Part shown: positions 32,579 to 41,477 of the stretch, piece after piece
How the letters are laid out: every line of letters starts with the position of its first letter
Numbering within the stretch: the stretch's first letter is position 1
NCBI GenBank assembly: GCA_018334095.1
Contig: JAGXTE010000048.1
Span: forward strand, 1-47,796
Length of the DNA stretch: 47,796 nucleotides
Direction: 5' to 3'
Source of the DNA: Nitrosarchaeum sp.
Lineage (GTDB): Archaea > Thermoproteota > Nitrososphaeria > Nitrososphaerales > Nitrosopumilaceae
Notes under the pieces: generated by a model
What the model saw: only the letters and a program-made list of their open reading frames with translations
Database searches by the model: none
Told to the model about the DNA's origin: nothing
Translations under genes and position numbers: made by a program

Positions 32579-33337
32579 CTAATTTTTCTTTACCTCAGGG
32601 CGTAATTCAGATAAAATTTCTTGTTGAAGTGGAAATAAATTTTGATCCTCAACTAATCGTGGTCGTTTGTAATCAATGTTAATGACTTTTTTAATTGTGG
32701 ATGGTCTATTACTAAATACTGCAACTTTAGTTCCAAGTACTGTAGCTTCAGTTACATTATGAGTTACAAATAAAATTGTCTTTTTTGTTTTCTCCCAAAT
32801 TAATTGCATTTCAACAAGTAGTAAATCTCGTGTTTGTGCATCAAGTGCAGCAAATGGTTCATCCATTAGTAACACATCAGGGTCCATAACAAGTGCTCTA
32901 GCTATCGCTACTCTTTGTTTCATTCCAGTTGAAAGTTGGTATGTGTATGAATCAGCAAATTTTGTCAACTGCATCATATCCAAATATCTCTTAGATATTT
33001 GAGCACGCTCTTCTTTTGGAATTCCTGCCATTTTTAATCCAAATTCTACGTTATCCTGAACTTTCAACCAAGGAAATAGCGCACCCTCTTGAAATACAAT
33101 AATTCTTTCAGGGCCAGTTGATGTGACTGGTTTTCCATCAAAGAAAATTTCACCCTCATCAGGAGTTTCCAAACCTGCCACTATTCGTAAAAATGTAGAT
33201 TTGCCACATCCAGATGGACCAACCAGGCATACAAACTCACCATCTTCAATTTGTAAATTTACACCACCCAATGCTTTGAGACGATGACTATCATGTTTGA
33301 AATATTTTACAATATTTTTAGCCTCAAGTTTGGTCAT
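32579..33337 (-). CDS. ABC transporter ATPase (SsuB/TauB/NrtD type)
   Basis: 252 aa with Walker A GPSGCGKST, Q-loop VFQEGALFPWL, signature LSTGMKQRVAIARAL (T replaces the second G of LSGGM), Walker B VLLMDEPFAALD and the switch His in LFVTHNVTEA. It powers the adjacent permease. Six bases separate it from the permease gene and it overlaps the binding-protein gene by 14 nt. Confidence 0.93.
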   Translation of the reverse strand: MTKLEAKNIVKYFKHDSHRLKALGGVNLQIEDGEFVCLVGPSGCGKSTFLRIVAGLETPDEGEIFFDGKPVTSTGPERIIVFQEGALFPWLKVQDNVEFGLKMAGIPKEERAQISKRYLDMMQLTKFADSYTYQLSTGMKQRVAIARALVMDPDVLLMDEPFAALDAQTRDLLLVEMQLIWEKTKKTILFVTHNVTEATVLGTKVAVFSNRPSTIKKVINIDYKRPRLVEDQNLFPLQQEILSELRPEVKKN

Positions 33338-34364
33338 TATTTACTAAAACCTCCTGTAATTGGGAATTTGAATTTTTGTCAAAGAAAAGTCCATCTAAGT
33401 CATACCCATGTCTTCCTAGATAACCAAGTGAGTCCGCTCTTTTAGCAATTGTGTTAATTGAGCTTACAATTGGATCTGACGTAATTTCTAAATTAGATAA
33501 TGATTCATCAATTAATTCAACTGGTAATGATTTACCCATTTCATTTTTCATAAAATCAAAGAAAATAGTTCTAGTTTCTTCTTTATTTGAATTAATCCAA
33601 TCTGCTGTTTGCTGATGTGCTTCAAGCCATTTCTGTATAATTTCAGGATGTGAGTTTACATATTCTTCTTTAGCAATCAATACTACGGTTGCAAACTTGT
33701 TTTCTGGCCAAAGTTCATTTTCATTAAACAATCTTGTTCCACCTAATTGTTGAACCAATATTGTAGCAGTAGGTTCTGGAACCCATGCACCATCAATATC
33801 GCCTTTTGCAAATAATATGTAGATATCAGAGTTACCAGTATTCAAAACAATTACAGAACCACCCTTTTCTGCAGGCTTTAATCCATTATCAGAAAGATAT
33901 GTTCGAAGAGAAATATCTTGTGTGTTTCCAATTTGAGGAGCAGCAATTCTTTTTCCATCAAAATCAGCAACAGATTTAATTTCAGAATTTGGATGAACAA
34001 TAAAACTAACACCTCCGCTTGCAGCGCCAGATAAAATTTTCACATCATGTTGTTCAGATTTCAAAAACGCATTGATTGCAGGTCCAGGACCAACATATGC
34101 AATATCAACAGAACCAGCAAAAATAGATTCAATTACCTGAGGTCCAGAATCAAACAAGATCGGTTGAATATCAGTATCACTTCCAATGTGATTTGAAAAA
34201 AATCCTTTTTCAATTCCAACAATTGGTATTGCATGAGATATGTTTGGAAAGTATGCTACTCTAATCTTGTTTTCATGCGTATTTTGATCCTGATTTGCCA
34301 TAATTCCAACAGAGAACAAAGCCAATACTACCGCACCGATCAAGACATAGAACTGAATTTTCAT
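33324..34364 (-). CDS. ABC transporter substrate-binding protein (SsuA/TauA/NMT1 type)
   Basis: 346 aa: an N-terminal membrane anchor or signal (FYVLIGAVVLALFSVGIMA), then a two-lobed binding fold with KIRVAYFPNISHAIPIVGIEKGFF, IAYVGPGPAINAF, FDGKRIAAPQIGNTQD and GAWVPEPTATILV. These are typical of sulfonate, nitrate or taurine binding proteins. There is no lipobox Cys, so it is probably tethered by the uncleaved helix. It is the first gene of the importer operon, divergent from argG across 117 bp or more. Confidence 0.9.
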   Translation of the reverse strand: MKIQFYVLIGAVVLALFSVGIMANQDQNTHENKIRVAYFPNISHAIPIVGIEKGFFSNHIGSDTDIQPILFDSGPQVIESIFAGSVDIAYVGPGPAINAFLKSEQHDVKILSGAASGGVSFIVHPNSEIKSVADFDGKRIAAPQIGNTQDISLRTYLSDNGLKPAEKGGSVIVLNTGNSDIYILFAKGDIDGAWVPEPTATILVQQLGGTRLFNENELWPENKFATVVLIAKEEYVNSHPEIIQKWLEAHQQTADWINSNKEETRTIFFDFMKNEMGKSLPVELIDESLSNLEITSDPIVSSINTIAKRADSLGYLGRHGYDLDGLFFDKNSNSQLQEVLVNNDQT

Positions 34365-34409
34365 AAAACAGCGTTATATTCTGGCTGTTAAATAATCATC
34401 GAATTTTAG

Positions 34410-34441
34410 CTCAAGCTAGTTTGAGAATTTTTTGATTTTTT
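34410..34441 (+). promoter_or_regulatory. Inverted repeat plus two T6 runs upstream of argG
   Basis: CTCAA-GCTAGT-TTGAG (34410-34425) is followed by T6, GA and T6. It looks like an intrinsic terminator but lies upstream of the inferred argG start site and downstream of no plus-strand gene. An operator for the lysine/arginine cluster regulator is one explanation; chance in AT-rich DNA is another. Confidence 0.3.
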
Positions 34442-34456
34442 CAGCGTAACACAAAA

Positions 34457-34464
34457 GATAAATT
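34457..34464 (+). promoter_or_regulatory. TATA-like box of argG cluster
   Basis: GATAAATT is centred about 30 nt before ATG 34491. It predicts initiation near 34486, downstream of the alternative ATG at 34482. Confidence 0.4.
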
Positions 34465-34490
34465 CCAAATTACGACGGGGAATGTGTTTT

Positions 34491-35690
34491 ATGGCTGAAA
34501 AAGGAATTCTTGCATTTTCTGGAGGATTAGACACATCAGTTGTGATAAAATACCTTCAAGAAGAATACAACATGGATGTCATCACAGTAACTGTTGATGT
34601 AGGTCAAGGCGATGATCAGAAAAAAATTGAAGCTAAAGCCAAAAAGCTTGGAGTAATAAAACACTACAATATAGATGCCAGAAAAGAATTTGTTGAAAAT
34701 TTTATTTTTCCGTCAATTAAAGCAAATGCACTTTATCAAAAAAAATATTGCTTAGCAACGGCATTAGCTAGACCATTAATTGCAGAAAAAGTTTTAGAAA
34801 TTGCAAAAAAAGAAAAAGTAACAGCATTAGCTCATGGTTGCTCAGGTAAAGGAAATGATCAAGTTAGATTTGATATTACATTACGTTCAGGTTCTGATTT
34901 ACCAATCATTGCACCAATTAGAGATAAAAATTTAGATAGAGTAACTGAATTAGCATTTGCAAAAAAACATGGGATTGAGATTGATTCAGTTGCAAAAAGA
35001 TTCAGCATTGATCAAAATTTGTGGGGACGTGCAATTGAAGGTGGAGTACTAGAGGATCCATACAATGAACCTCCAGATGATGCATTCATTTGGGTAAAAA
35101 CAAAAAATTTGCCAGATAAACCAACATATTTGGAGATAAAATTTGAAAAAGGAATACCAGTTGCAGTTGACGGTAAAGTTCTCGAACCAATAAAATTAAT
35201 CGAATATGTAAATAAAAAAGCAGGAGATGCAGGAGTTGGAATTGTTGATCATATAGAAGACAGAGTTGTCGGAATTAAATCTCGTGAAGTTTATGAAACT
35301 CCAGGAGCATTATGTCTTATTGAAGCTCATTCAGATTTAGAAAAAATGGTCCACACAAAACATGAAAATAAATTCAAATCAATTATCGATGATGAATGGG
35401 CATACCTTGCCTATTCAGGATTATGGCAAGACCCATTAAAACAGGATCTTGATGCATTCATTCAGGCATCACAAAAACCAGTATCTGGAACTGTAAAACT
35501 AAAGCTCTTCAAAGGAAGCATTCGTGTTGTTGGACGAAAATCAGATTATTCACTATACAGTCATAAGATCGCCACTTACGGTACAGAATCAACTTTTGAT
35601 CAAAGATTGGCAAAAGGATTTGTAGAATTGTGGGGAATTCAATCAACAGAAGCTAATAAATTACAAAAGAAAAGGTCAACAAAAACATGA
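34491..35690 (+). CDS. argG: Argininosuccinate synthase
   Basis: 399 aa from MAEKGILAF. The PP-motif ATP site is AFSGGLDTSV, followed by ALAHGCSGKGNDQVRFD, IAPIRDK and the family segments EGGVLEDPYNEPPDDAF and YSGLWQDPL. It condenses citrulline with aspartate in arginine synthesis. An ATG three codons upstream (34482) is possible, but the TATA position favours 34491. Its stop overlaps the ATG of lysW1 (ATGA), tying arginine synthesis to the first carrier/ligase pair. Confidence 0.96.
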   Translation: MAEKGILAFSGGLDTSVVIKYLQEEYNMDVITVTVDVGQGDDQKKIEAKAKKLGVIKHYNIDARKEFVENFIFPSIKANALYQKKYCLATALARPLIAEKVLEIAKKEKVTALAHGCSGKGNDQVRFDITLRSGSDLPIIAPIRDKNLDRVTELAFAKKHGIEIDSVAKRFSIDQNLWGRAIEGGVLEDPYNEPPDDAFIWVKTKNLPDKPTYLEIKFEKGIPVAVDGKVLEPIKLIEYVNKKAGDAGVGIVDHIEDRVVGIKSREVYETPGALCLIEAHSDLEKMVHTKHENKFKSIIDDEWAYLAYSGLWQDPLKQDLDAFIQASQKPVSGTVKLKLFKGSIRVVGRKSDYSLYSHKIATYGTESTFDQRLAKGFVELWGIQSTEANKLQKKRSTKT

Positions 35691-35854
35691 ACTGTCAAGA
35701 ATGTGATGCAACTCTTAACATCCCAGACGATGCCTCTGTTGGAGAGATAATCTCCTGTCCTGATTGTGGCGCTGACTTTGAGATCGCAAAAAAAAATGGA
35801 TCTACTGTTGAGCTAAAACAAGCAGAAAGTGTAGGCGAAGACTGGGGAGAGTAA
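35687..35854 (+). CDS. lysW: LysW-type amino-group carrier protein 1 (arginine side)
   Basis: A 55-aa acidic carrier: zinc-ribbon cysteines C3/C6 and C24/C27 (CQEC...CPDC), then a tail ending VGEDWGE. In LysW the gamma-carboxyl of the last Glu is joined to the amino group of glutamate or aminoadipate, protecting it while the chain is modified. It overlaps argG (ATGA) and the ligase gene (TAATG). This context suggests it carries glutamate toward ornithine/arginine. It is a short gene that automatic callers with length cut-offs would miss. Confidence 0.93.
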   Translation: MNCQECDATLNIPDDASVGEIISCPDCGADFEIAKKNGSTVELKQAESVGEDWGE

Positions 35855-36711
35855 TGTCAAAAATCTGTATTGTATTTGACCGCCTAAGATCAGAAGAAAA
35901 GATGCTTGAGAAAGAAGCATTGAATCTAGGTCACGAGGCAGTAATGCTAGATGCTAAGATCACCCAAATCAATACAGATAGCCAAAAAAATGATTTTGAT
36001 TTTGGAGACGTAGTTTTAGAAAGATGTGTTAGTTATTTTAGAGGACTTCATTTTACTGCCAGTCTTGAATTCATGGATGTGCCAGTACTCAACAAATTTT
36101 TTGTTGCCTATCAATGCGGAAATAAAATGTTCATGACTCTAATGCTAAAAAAATATAATGTACCAACACCAAAAACATATTTTTCATTTTCAAGTGAAAG
36201 TGCATTAGAAAATATAGAAAAAATCGGATATCCATTAGTAATCAAACCAGTTATTGGAAGTTGGGGTAGAGGAGTTATGCAAATAAAAGATAAAGATACT
36301 GCTGATGCATTATTTGAGATTAGAGATATTACAGATAGTCCACATGATAGAATTTTCTATCTTCAAGAGGTGATAAACAGACCACCAAGGGATATTCGAG
36401 TCATCACGATTGGAGACGAACCAATTGCAGCAATGTATAGAAAATCATCTGGTGGTTTTAAGACAAACATAGCATTAGGGGCAGATCCTGAATTATGTGA
36501 GATCACAAAAGAGATCGAAGATGTAGCAATTAATGCCTCAAAAGCTATGGGTGGAGGAATTTTAGGTATCGATATTATGGAAGACGAAAAACGTGGATTT
36601 GTCGTACATGAAGTTAACAATACTGTAGAGTTTAAAGGACTGTCAAAAGTTTCAAAGCGAAATATTCCAAAAGAAATGGTAGAATTTGCTTTAAACTATG
36701 TTAGGAAATAA
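35854..36711 (+). CDS. argX: LysW ligase, probable ArgX (glutamate-LysW ligase)
   Basis: 285-aa ATP-grasp ligase of the RimK/LysX family: KPVIGSWGRGVMQI, the ATP/Mg segment INRPPRDIRVITIGDE, and C-terminal GIDIMEDE and HEVNNTVEFKGL. The substrate loop reads GGFKTN (200-205), whereas the second ligase in this window reads GNWKTN. Thermus LysX, which uses aminoadipate, has a Trp at this place (HWITN). The Phe and the adjacency to argG therefore suggest glutamate as substrate. The general family is certain; the substrate is inferred. Confidence 0.85.
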   Translation: MSKICIVFDRLRSEEKMLEKEALNLGHEAVMLDAKITQINTDSQKNDFDFGDVVLERCVSYFRGLHFTASLEFMDVPVLNKFFVAYQCGNKMFMTLMLKKYNVPTPKTYFSFSSESALENIEKIGYPLVIKPVIGSWGRGVMQIKDKDTADALFEIRDITDSPHDRIFYLQEVINRPPRDIRVITIGDEPIAAMYRKSSGGFKTNIALGADPELCEITKEIEDVAINASKAMGGGILGIDIMEDEKRGFVVHEVNNTVEFKGLSKVSKRNIPKEMVEFALNYVRK

Positions 36712-36736
36712 ATTATAGTTCATTATCGGGAGAGTT

Positions 36737-37786
36737 ATGATAAAAGTCGGCGTTGTAGGAGCATCAGGTTATGTCGGAGGAGAAACACTGCGTCTTCTAG
36801 TAAATCATCCAGATGTGGAGATCACAACGGTCACATCAAGACAACATGTTGGAGAATATCTACATAGAATTCAACCAAGTTTGAAAGGATTTACCGATCT
36901 AACTTTTTCAGAATTAGATTATGATAAAATGACAGATAAATGTGATATTGTATTTACTGCAGTTCCACATGGAACTGCAACCGAAATTGTAAAAGCATTG
37001 TATGATAGAGGTCTCAAAGTCATAGATTTGAGTGCAGATTATAGATTACACACTGCTACAGATTACGATAAATGGTATGGATGGGAACATCCACATCCAG
37101 ACTACTTATCAAAATCAGTATTTGGAGTACCAGAATTACACAGAGAGGCAATCAAAAAAGCACAGCTAGTTTCTTGTCCAGGATGTATGGCAGTAACTTC
37201 CACATTAGCACTTGCACCACTTATTCGACATGACTTAATTGATACAGAGCATATCATTGTAGATTCAAAGATTGGATCATCTGGTGCCGGTTCTGGTTCA
37301 GGAACTGCTCATGCAATGAGAGCAGGAGTAATCAGACCATACAAACCAGCAAAACACAGACACACGGGAGAAATTGAACAAGAGCTAAGTGAAATAGCAG
37401 GTAAAAAAATTCATGTTTCAATGAGTCCACATGCAGTAGATGTAGTTCGCGGAATTTTGTGTACAAACCATACATTCATGAAAAAAGACATAGAGGAAAA
37501 AGAATTATGGAAAATATTTCGTGAGGCTTATGGTCAAGAGAGATTTATTCGATTGATTAGAGATAAAAAAGGATTGTATAAATTCCCAGATCCAAAATTC
37601 GTAGTTGGTTCAAACTTTTGCGATATAGGTTTTGACATAGATGAAGAGAATCATAGATTGATTGTAATGTCAGCATCCGACAACCTAATGAAAGGCGCAG
37701 CAGGTTCTGCAATACAAAACATGAATGTGATGTGCGGCTTTGATGAAATGGATGGCTTGAAGTACACTCCACTCACTCCAGTATAG
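36737..37786 (+). CDS. lysY: LysW-gamma-L-aminoadipyl/glutamyl-6-phosphate reductase
   Basis: 349-aa ArgC/LysY family NADPH reductase: GVVGASGYVGGETLRLL at the N terminus, catalytic Cys in VSCPGCMAVTSTLAL, the SKIGSSGAGSGSG loop, and catalytic His in the KHRHTGEIEQEL segment. It reduces the acyl-phosphate on the carrier to a semialdehyde. A single copy lies between two carrier/ligase pairs, so it most likely serves both lysine and arginine synthesis. ATG 36737 follows a GGGAGAG ribosome-binding sequence by a few bases. Confidence 0.92.
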   Translation: MIKVGVVGASGYVGGETLRLLVNHPDVEITTVTSRQHVGEYLHRIQPSLKGFTDLTFSELDYDKMTDKCDIVFTAVPHGTATEIVKALYDRGLKVIDLSADYRLHTATDYDKWYGWEHPHPDYLSKSVFGVPELHREAIKKAQLVSCPGCMAVTSTLALAPLIRHDLIDTEHIIVDSKIGSSGAGSGSGTAHAMRAGVIRPYKPAKHRHTGEIEQELSEIAGKKIHVSMSPHAVDVVRGILCTNHTFMKKDIEEKELWKIFREAYGQERFIRLIRDKKGLYKFPDPKFVVGSNFCDIGFDIDEENHRLIVMSASDNLMKGAAGSAIQNMNVMCGFDEMDGLKYTPLTPV

Positions 37787-37788
37787 AA

Positions 37789-38592
37789 ATGATCACAATT
37801 AAAATCGGCGGAAGTGTAGTAGATAATTTACATTCATCAACTATTGCAGACATGAAAAAAGTTGCAGAGACAGAAGGATTGATCATAGTTCATGGAGGAG
37901 GAAAAGAAGTTACAAAAGTATGTGAACAACTTGGAAAAGAACCAAAATTTGTAACATCACCTAGTGGAATTAAAAGTAGATACACAGACAAAGAAACTGC
38001 AGAGATTTTTACAATGGTAATCTCAGGAAGAATAAACAAGACAATTGTTCAGATGCTTCAAAAAAATGGAATTAATGCAATTGGATTGTCAGGGGTTGAT
38101 GCAAGAATTATTGAAGCTGAAAGAAAAAAGACGTTATTAATTATCAATGAAAAAGGTCGAAAACAAGCAATTGATGGAGGATATACCGGCAAAATTACAA
38201 AAATCAATGCGAAATTCATTAAATCACTTCTGGCCCAGGGTCTAACACCTGTAATTTCACCCATTGCAATTAGCGAAGAGTCAGAGTTTCTTAATGTTGA
38301 CGGAGACAGAGCTGCAGCATATGTAGCGGGAAATGTGGGTTGCGACAAAATATTATTCATAACAAATGTAGATGGACTATTGATGGACGATAAACTGGTA
38401 ACAAATCTAACATTAACACAAGCAAAAGAAATTAGACCAAAAATAGGCCCAGGTATGGAAAAGAAGATACTAGCAGCTACTGAAGCTTTAGACATGGGAG
38501 TAAAAGAGGCACTCATTGGAAATGGTCAAAGAGAAAATCCTATATCATCAGCCATTTCACATGACAATTGTACGGTGATTCAAAATGACTGA
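37789..38592 (+). CDS. lysZ: LysW-aminoadipate/glutamate kinase
   Basis: 267-aa amino-acid kinase (ArgB/LysZ): IKIGGSVVDN, the IIVHGGGKEVT phosphate loop, NADGDRAAAYVA-like segment (VDGDRAAAYVAG), ITNVDGLLMDD, and GPGMEKKILAATEAL near the end. It phosphorylates the side-chain carboxyl of carrier-bound substrate. It starts 2 bp after lysY and overlaps lysJ by 8 nt. Confidence 0.92.
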   Translation: MITIKIGGSVVDNLHSSTIADMKKVAETEGLIIVHGGGKEVTKVCEQLGKEPKFVTSPSGIKSRYTDKETAEIFTMVISGRINKTIVQMLQKNGINAIGLSGVDARIIEAERKKTLLIINEKGRKQAIDGGYTGKITKINAKFIKSLLAQGLTPVISPIAISEESEFLNVDGDRAAAYVAGNVGCDKILFITNVDGLLMDDKLVTNLTLTQAKEIRPKIGPGMEKKILAATEALDMGVKEALIGNGQRENPISSAISHDNCTVIQND

Positions 38593-39760
38593 AGATGACT
38601 TTATGGGTGGTTTGTATCAGAGGTTTCCAGTTACAATTGAAAAGGGAGTAGGGGCACATGTTTGGGACATTAATGGAAAAGAATACATCGATTGCATGGG
38701 CGGATATGGTGTAGCAATTGTTGGACATCAAAATAAAAGAGTTGTAAATGCAATCAAAGAACAAGTAGATAAAATAATCACTGTACATAGTTCACTGTAC
38801 AACAAAACAAGAGAAGAATTTCTTAAGACGTTAATCAGTCTTGCACCAAAAGGCTTGACTCAAGTTCATCTAAACAATAGTGGAGCAGAAGCAATCGAAG
38901 CTGCAATAAAATTTGCAAGAAAGTTTACAGGTAAAAAAGGAATGGTTGCAATGAAAGGATCATATCATGGAAAATCACTTGGCGCATTATCATTAACGTT
39001 TAATCCAAAATACAAAAAAGCATTTGAACCATTAGTTGAAAAAGTTTCTTTCGCATCATTTGGAGATATAGAATCTCTCCGTTCTACAATTGATGACGAC
39101 ACAGCATTTGTTATTTTAGAACCAATACAAGGCGAAAGTGGAATCAACGTTGCACCAGATGGATTTTTACAAGAAGTAAGAAAACTCTGTAATGAAAAAG
39201 GAATTCTTCTAATTTTTGACGAAATACAAGCTGGATTAGGTAGAACAGGACGACTTTGGGCATGTGACCATTGGAATACAGCACCAGATATTTTATGTCT
39301 GGCAAAAGGAATTGCGGGAGGAGTACCAATGGGTGCAACTTTAGTAAGACCAGACATCCTTGCATCAATGAGTAAAGGCGAACATTCTTCAACATTTGGC
39401 GGAAATCCACTTTCTTGTGCTGCGGGAATTGCAACTCTACAAGCACTTACTCAAGATAATCTCATTGAAAATTCTGAAAAGATGGGAAAATTATTCAGAG
39501 AAGGATTAGAAAAATTAAAAGAAAAACACTCCATAATCAGAGAGGTGAGAGGAAAAGGACTGATGATAGGAGTTGAATTGAAATTTGAGGTAAAAGATGT
39601 TTTGATGAATCTAATGAAGGAAGGAGTTCTTATGCTTTATTCAGGCAGAAATATCCTCAGAATCCTTCCTCCACTTGTAATTTCTAAAGAAGACGTAGCG
39701 AAAGTCTTAGAAACCCTAGATAATGTACTAACTATAGAGGAGCAAAAAAATAATGTATAA
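38585..39760 (+). CDS. lysJ: LysW-lysine/ornithine aminotransferase
   Basis: 391-aa class III PLP aminotransferase of the ArgD/LysJ type: VWDINGKEYIDCMGGYGVAI, HLNNSGAEAIEAAIKFAR, LIFDEIQAGLGRTGRLWAC, and the PLP lysine in CLAKGIAGGVPMGA. It aminates the carrier-bound semialdehyde with glutamate as donor. It is translationally coupled to lysZ upstream and to the regulator downstream by 8-nt overlaps on both sides. Confidence 0.93.
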   Translation: MTEDDFMGGLYQRFPVTIEKGVGAHVWDINGKEYIDCMGGYGVAIVGHQNKRVVNAIKEQVDKIITVHSSLYNKTREEFLKTLISLAPKGLTQVHLNNSGAEAIEAAIKFARKFTGKKGMVAMKGSYHGKSLGALSLTFNPKYKKAFEPLVEKVSFASFGDIESLRSTIDDDTAFVILEPIQGESGINVAPDGFLQEVRKLCNEKGILLIFDEIQAGLGRTGRLWACDHWNTAPDILCLAKGIAGGVPMGATLVRPDILASMSKGEHSSTFGGNPLSCAAGIATLQALTQDNLIENSEKMGKLFREGLEKLKEKHSIIREVRGKGLMIGVELKFEVKDVLMNLMKEGVLMLYSGRNILRILPPLVISKEDVAKVLETLDNVLTIEEQKNNV

Positions 39761-40172
39761 AGACAAAGTAGATGAAAAGATAATCAACTTTCTCAAAGAA
39801 GATTCAAGAGAATCATTTGTAGATATTGGAAAGAAACTAAAATTATCAGAATCAGCAGTTAGAAGAAGAGTAAAAAATCTAGTAGATAGTGGAACAATCA
39901 AAAGATTCACAGTAGAAGTGGGAGAAGAAAATGCAACGAGTGCTATTGTATTGATATCAGTAGACTCTACAACTGAAACATCAAAAGTTTCAGAGAAACT
40001 TGCAAAACTAGATGGTGTAAAAGTGGTTTATGAGATTACAGGCCAGTACGACATCATTACAATAATTAGTGCAACAAACATCTCTGAGATCAATACCAGC
40101 ATAGATGCTTTAAGAAAGATACCAGGAGTTATCGACACCAATACTGTGATTATTTTAAGAAAAGTAGCATAA
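39753..40172 (+). CDS. lysM: Lrp/AsnC-family regulator, LysM-like
   Basis: 139 aa: an N-terminal winged helix-turn-helix (DEKIINFLKEDSRESFVDIGKKLKLSESAVRRRVKNLV) and a C-terminal RAM/ACT ligand-binding domain (TSAIVLISVDS...YDIITIISA). Archaeal LysM proteins in this position activate the lys cluster, and lysine counteracts them. Embedded in the cluster and overlapping lysJ, it probably senses lysine or arginine. The DNA site is not identified; the 98-bp gap downstream, before homocitrate synthase, is an obvious place to look. Confidence 0.88.
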   Translation: MYKDKVDEKIINFLKEDSRESFVDIGKKLKLSESAVRRRVKNLVDSGTIKRFTVEVGEENATSAIVLISVDSTTETSKVSEKLAKLDGVKVVYEITGQYDIITIISATNISEINTSIDALRKIPGVIDTNTVIILRKVA

Positions 40173-40254
40173 AACGACTTTCGGCACATAATTTCTATAC
40201 TTAACTAAATTAGGATCATCATAAGTAATTTTCAGCGAAGTTAGTACGATTATG

Positions 40255-40262
40255 TTTATATT
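40255..40262 (+). promoter_or_regulatory. TATA box of the homocitrate synthase-lysW2 unit
   Basis: TTTATATT is a near-consensus archaeal TATA box. Initiation about 26 nt from its centre falls near 40285, inside the longest frame, which argues for ATG 40289 rather than ATG 40271 as start of the next gene. Confidence 0.55.
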
Positions 40263-40288
40263 CTCAATCAATGTCAACGTTTTCTGTA

Positions 40289-41455
40289 ATGAAAGATCCG
40301 AATCACTATGCAGACATTTACAATGCATATGAAAAAAATCCAAGGAAGATCAGAGTACTAGACAGCACTCTAAGAGAAGGAGAACAACATCCTGGAGTTT
40401 CATTTACAAACAAACAACGAATACAAATTGCATGGATGTTGGATTATTTTGGAGTAGATCAAATAGAAATTTCGCCAGTTGTTTCAACTGATCATAAAGA
40501 GGCAACAAAAACAATTATCAAACAAGGATTAAAAGCAGATATTGTATCTCATGGAAGAGCTCTCAAAGAAGACATTGACATTTCATTGAGTTGTGATGCA
40601 AAGTGGTGTGCTGCATATCTTGGAATATCAGACATTCATCTTAAAGACAAATTACGAATAACAAGAGAAGAGGCATTAGACAGAGCAGTTGAGACAGTAG
40701 AGTATGCAAAATCACATGGATTAAAAATCAGATTCACAGTAGAGGATGGAAGTAGAGCAGAACCAGAATTTTTACTCAAAGTATGCAAAGCAATCGAAGA
40801 AGCAGGAGTAGATAGAATAAGTCTTCCAGATACTGTAGGAATTATGAGACCTATTGGCATGTATAATTTTGTTAAAACTGTAAAAGAAGTAATTGATGTT
40901 CCACTTGATGCTCATGTCCATAACGATATAGGATTTGCAGTAGCAAATGCATTTTCTGCATGTGATGCTGGAGTAGATCAGATACACACCACAATTGATG
41001 GAATTGGAGAACGAACTGGAATTCCACCTCTTGCCGAAGTTGCAGTTGCATTGACCTATCTTTACAAATCACCAAACGATTTCAGATTAGATATGCTGTT
41101 AGATTTATCAAGATTAATTGAAGATTACACTTCGATTAAACCATATGACTCAAAACCAATAGTAGGTTCTTCAGCTTACAAACACAAAGCAGGAACACAT
41201 CTTGCAGCAATTCTACGAAATCCTGCGGCCTACGAACCAATCCCACCTAGAGCCGTTGGAAATACTCGAAGAATTGTATTTGGAGAATTAGCTGGAAAAA
41301 CGGGAGCCGCCTATTTGATGTCTATTTTAGGCCTTGAAAAAGATGATGAGGGAGCCAAAGCAGTGGCAACAGGTCTAAAAGAACTCAGAATGGGTGATTT
41401 AATCGAGATTCCACTTGCAGATAGACTCGAAAAAAAGATAATTAATGATAAATAA
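40289..41455 (+). CDS. Homocitrate synthase (isopropylmalate synthase family)
   Basis: About 388 aa HMGL-like TIM barrel: VLDSTLREGEQHPGVSF (catalytic Arg, metal-binding Asp), SLPDTVGIMRP, and metal-ligand HVHNDIGFAVANAF with H-x-H. The C-terminal part is shorter than in full-length isopropylmalate synthases, lacking an obvious complete allosteric LeuA domain. Location directly before lysW2-lysX-lysK indicates homocitrate synthase, the first step of the aminoadipate route to lysine; citramalate or isopropylmalate synthase activity cannot be ruled out by sequence. The frame is open from 40271. Confidence 0.87.
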   Translation: MKDPNHYADIYNAYEKNPRKIRVLDSTLREGEQHPGVSFTNKQRIQIAWMLDYFGVDQIEISPVVSTDHKEATKTIIKQGLKADIVSHGRALKEDIDISLSCDAKWCAAYLGISDIHLKDKLRITREEALDRAVETVEYAKSHGLKIRFTVEDGSRAEPEFLLKVCKAIEEAGVDRISLPDTVGIMRPIGMYNFVKTVKEVIDVPLDAHVHNDIGFAVANAFSACDAGVDQIHTTIDGIGERTGIPPLAEVAVALTYLYKSPNDFRLDMLLDLSRLIEDYTSIKPYDSKPIVGSSAYKHKAGTHLAAILRNPAAYEPIPPRAVGNTRRIVFGELAGKTGAAYLMSILGLEKDDEGAKAVATGLKELRMGDLIEIPLADRLEKKIINDK

Positions 41456-41477
41456 AGAGGGAAAGTTGAGAGATAGC

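Noticed and set aside
38058..38516. 152-aa minus-strand frame inside lysZ
   Set aside because: It is antisense to conserved kinase motifs; long antisense frames arise from codon bias in AT-rich genes.
41445..41477. Longer N terminus for the second LysW
   Set aside because: The extra 11 residues are encoded largely within the homocitrate synthase end and have no counterpart in LysW.
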